DNA of 8,246 nt from an uncultured Bacteroidales bacterium (GTDB lineage Bacteria; Bacteroidota; Bacteroidia; Bacteroidales; Muribaculaceae): contig CAMWUH010000081.1 in assembly GCA_947177325.1 (NCBI GenBank), positions 1 through 8,246 of the forward strand. Reading direction: 5' to 3'. A program made the position numbers and the translations under genes. Shown here piece after piece: positions 7,042 to 8,246 of this stretch; positions within the stretch are counted from its first letter, which is position 1, and each line of letters starts with the position of its first letter. The notes beneath the pieces were generated by a model. The model saw nothing but the letters and a program-made list of their open reading frames with translations. It was not told the origin of the DNA and did no database searches.

Positions 7042-8195
7042 CAACTGCCTCGCTCCCCGATAATCTGACAGCCGAAGAATACGACGCAATGCGTCCCTAC
7101 CGCGACGACGAAATCAATGCCGCCATGCATCGCATCGCGGCATCGCCCCACTTCGGCCTGCTCTCCTCTTACGTTTTCCCCGACAACGACCCGGCTGAAG
7201 TGGCTGAGCTGCTCAAATCGCTCCACACCATCGACCACTTTCAGAAGCGAATAATGTCGGCAGTTAACGAGCAGATTATCAAGCGCTCAATAACCCGGTT
7301 TACCTACTCGGGGCTTGACACTCTCGACTCTGACCAACGCTACCTCTTCGTGTCGAACCACCGCGATATTATGCTCGACTCCAGCTTGCTGCAATATGCA
7401 CTCTGGCTATCGGGTCACGAAACTTCGGAAATAACATTCGGAGCAAATTTGATGACCGACCCAACGGTGGTGGATATCGGGAAAGCCAACAAAATGTTTC
7501 GCGTTGAGCGCGGAGGGTCGCTGCGCGACTTCTATCGCTCGTCGTTGAAGTTGTCGAGCTACCTGCGCCACACCCTCACTCAACGCCGTCAATCAATCTG
7601 GATAGCGCAGCGCAACGGTCGCACCAAAGACGGCCTCGACCTGACGGAGCCCGGATTGATCTCAATGTTTGCCTGCTCGCGCCCCGACGCCGAGCGCGTA
7701 AGCGCCTTGACCGAGCTCAACATTGTGCCCGTAGCCATCTCATACGAATGGGAAACCTGCGACCGATTGAAGGCCCGTGAGCTCGCCTTGCGCGCCGACG
7801 GCACCCCCTACGTAAAGACTCCGGATGAAGACCTCAACAGCATTCTTCAAGGCATCGTGGAGCCAAAAGGGCGCGTTCATATAGCCGTAGGCACTCCGCT
7901 GACAGCCTCTGAACTTAGTTCTATCACAGCTAATTCCCGTCAAGACTTCGCACGCGCCGTGGCCTCCCTTATCGACACTCAAATTTACGCATTATATCAT
8001 CTGTGGCCCACCAATTACGCTGCAGTCGACCTCAAAGAGAATACCGACCGCCGATTGCGCCAAGGGCTCTACACCGAAGCTGACCGCCAAGCCCTAATCA
8101 CGCGGCTCGACTCCCTCGCGACGGTCACCGACGCCCCATACTCGCTGACTCGCCCCATACTCCTCGACATCTACGCCCGCCCGGCTTCAAAGTAA
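7038..8195 (+). CDS. PlsC-like (LPLAT superfamily) acyltransferase with atypical motifs
   Basis: This 385-residue protein appears to be a member of the glycerolipid acyltransferase superfamily of the kind often labelled 1-acyl-sn-glycerol-3-phosphate acyltransferase in Bacteroidetes. Evidence is an ordered set of degenerate blocks: FVSNHRDIMLDSSLL (104-118) in place of block I, FGANLM (134-139) and NKMFRVERGG (151-160) in place of block II, SIWIAQRNGRTKDG (186-199) in place of block III, and NIVPVAISYE (228-237) in place of block IV. The histidine-aspartate spacing is H108-x5-D114 rather than HX4D, and FPEG is replaced by QRNG. It lacks obvious membrane helices. The start ATG overlaps the upstream stop by four bases (ATGA), implying translational coupling and a shared pathway with the ligase. 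It presumably moves an acyl group onto a lipid or onto the product of the neighbouring enzymes; the substrate is not known. The ~90-residue N-terminal region and the C-terminal ~100 residues show no motif I recognise. Confidence 0.82.
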   Translation: MTTASLPDNLTAEEYDAMRPYRDDEINAAMHRIAASPHFGLLSSYVFPDNDPAEVAELLKSLHTIDHFQKRIMSAVNEQIIKRSITRFTYSGLDTLDSDQRYLFVSNHRDIMLDSSLLQYALWLSGHETSEITFGANLMTDPTVVDIGKANKMFRVERGGSLRDFYRSSLKLSSYLRHTLTQRRQSIWIAQRNGRTKDGLDLTEPGLISMFACSRPDAERVSALTELNIVPVAISYEWETCDRLKARELALRADGTPYVKTPDEDLNSILQGIVEPKGRVHIAVGTPLTASELSSITANSRQDFARAVASLIDTQIYALYHLWPTNYAAVDLKENTDRRLRQGLYTEADRQALITRLDSLATVTDAPYSLTRPILLDIYARPASK

Positions 8196-8246
8196 TGGTT
8201 GATTATTTTTACACGACTTTAGAGTGAAAATGGACGGTGGATTTTG
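8196..8246. other. AT-rich tail after the operon, no assignable gene
   Basis: These last 51 bases are clearly richer in A and T than the genes before them, and include TTGATTATTTTT. They probably mark the end of the operon or the leader of a following gene. A 5-base inverted repeat (AAAGT at 8189-8193, ACTTT at 8216-8220) is too short to call a terminator. An ATG at 8230 opens a frame that leaves the window after five codons and cannot be judged. Confidence 0.3.

Noticed and set aside
6807..7238. 143-residue open frame on the minus strand
   Set aside because: It runs opposite the ligase/acyltransferase junction, both of which are well supported by motifs; it has no family features.
3391..8195. 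Glycine-lipid (GlsA/GlsB) locus
   Set aside because: The acyltransferases here are a GT2 fusion and an NHRDI-type protein, with no hemolysin-like N-acyltransferase, so the gene set does not fit.

Overview
The window looks like chromosome from a member of the Bacteroidetes, most likely Bacteroidales, and possibly a Muribaculaceae-like gut lineage. This rests on protein style and family types (a CPA2 antiporter with paired RCK_C domains, a PaaK-like AMP ligase, a PlsC-like acyltransferase with an NHRDI motif), on the absence of clear Shine-Dalgarno sequences, and on balanced base composition. It is an inference without any database search. All six recognisable genes lie on the plus strand and are tightly packed. 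The only sizeable intergenic gap is 77 bases (1012-1088), and no gene-free stretch exceeds 300 bases.

Left part (1-3353): the C-terminal 90 residues of an unidentified protein with a beta-rich look; a MgtC/SapB-family membrane protein with a C-terminal ACT-like domain; and a large CPA2-type cation:proton antiporter. The antiporter carries an extra block of membrane helices and two tandem RCK_C (TrkA_C) domains but no RCK_N domain. The last two suggest an ion or envelope homeostasis pair.

Right part (3391-8195): four genes that are close to or overlapping each other and form a probable operon for making a modified acyl lipid. They are a small hotdog-fold protein of the FabZ/ApeI dehydratase type, a fused GT2 glycosyltransferase plus PlsC-type acyltransferase with a short methyltransferase-like tail, a PaaK-like AMP-forming acyl/aryl ligase, and a second unusual acyltransferase. 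The hotdog protein, the GT/acyltransferase fusion and the AMP ligase match components of aryl-polyene and flexirubin-type pathways. The diagnostic ketosynthase, ketoreductase, acyl carrier protein and ammonia-lyase genes are not in this window, so the product is not determined.

The most distinctive points are the three-part glycosyltransferase/acyltransferase/methyltransferase-like protein and the departure of the last acyltransferase from the standard HX4D and FPEG motifs. No RNA genes, CRISPR arrays, insertion sequences or phage genes were seen.
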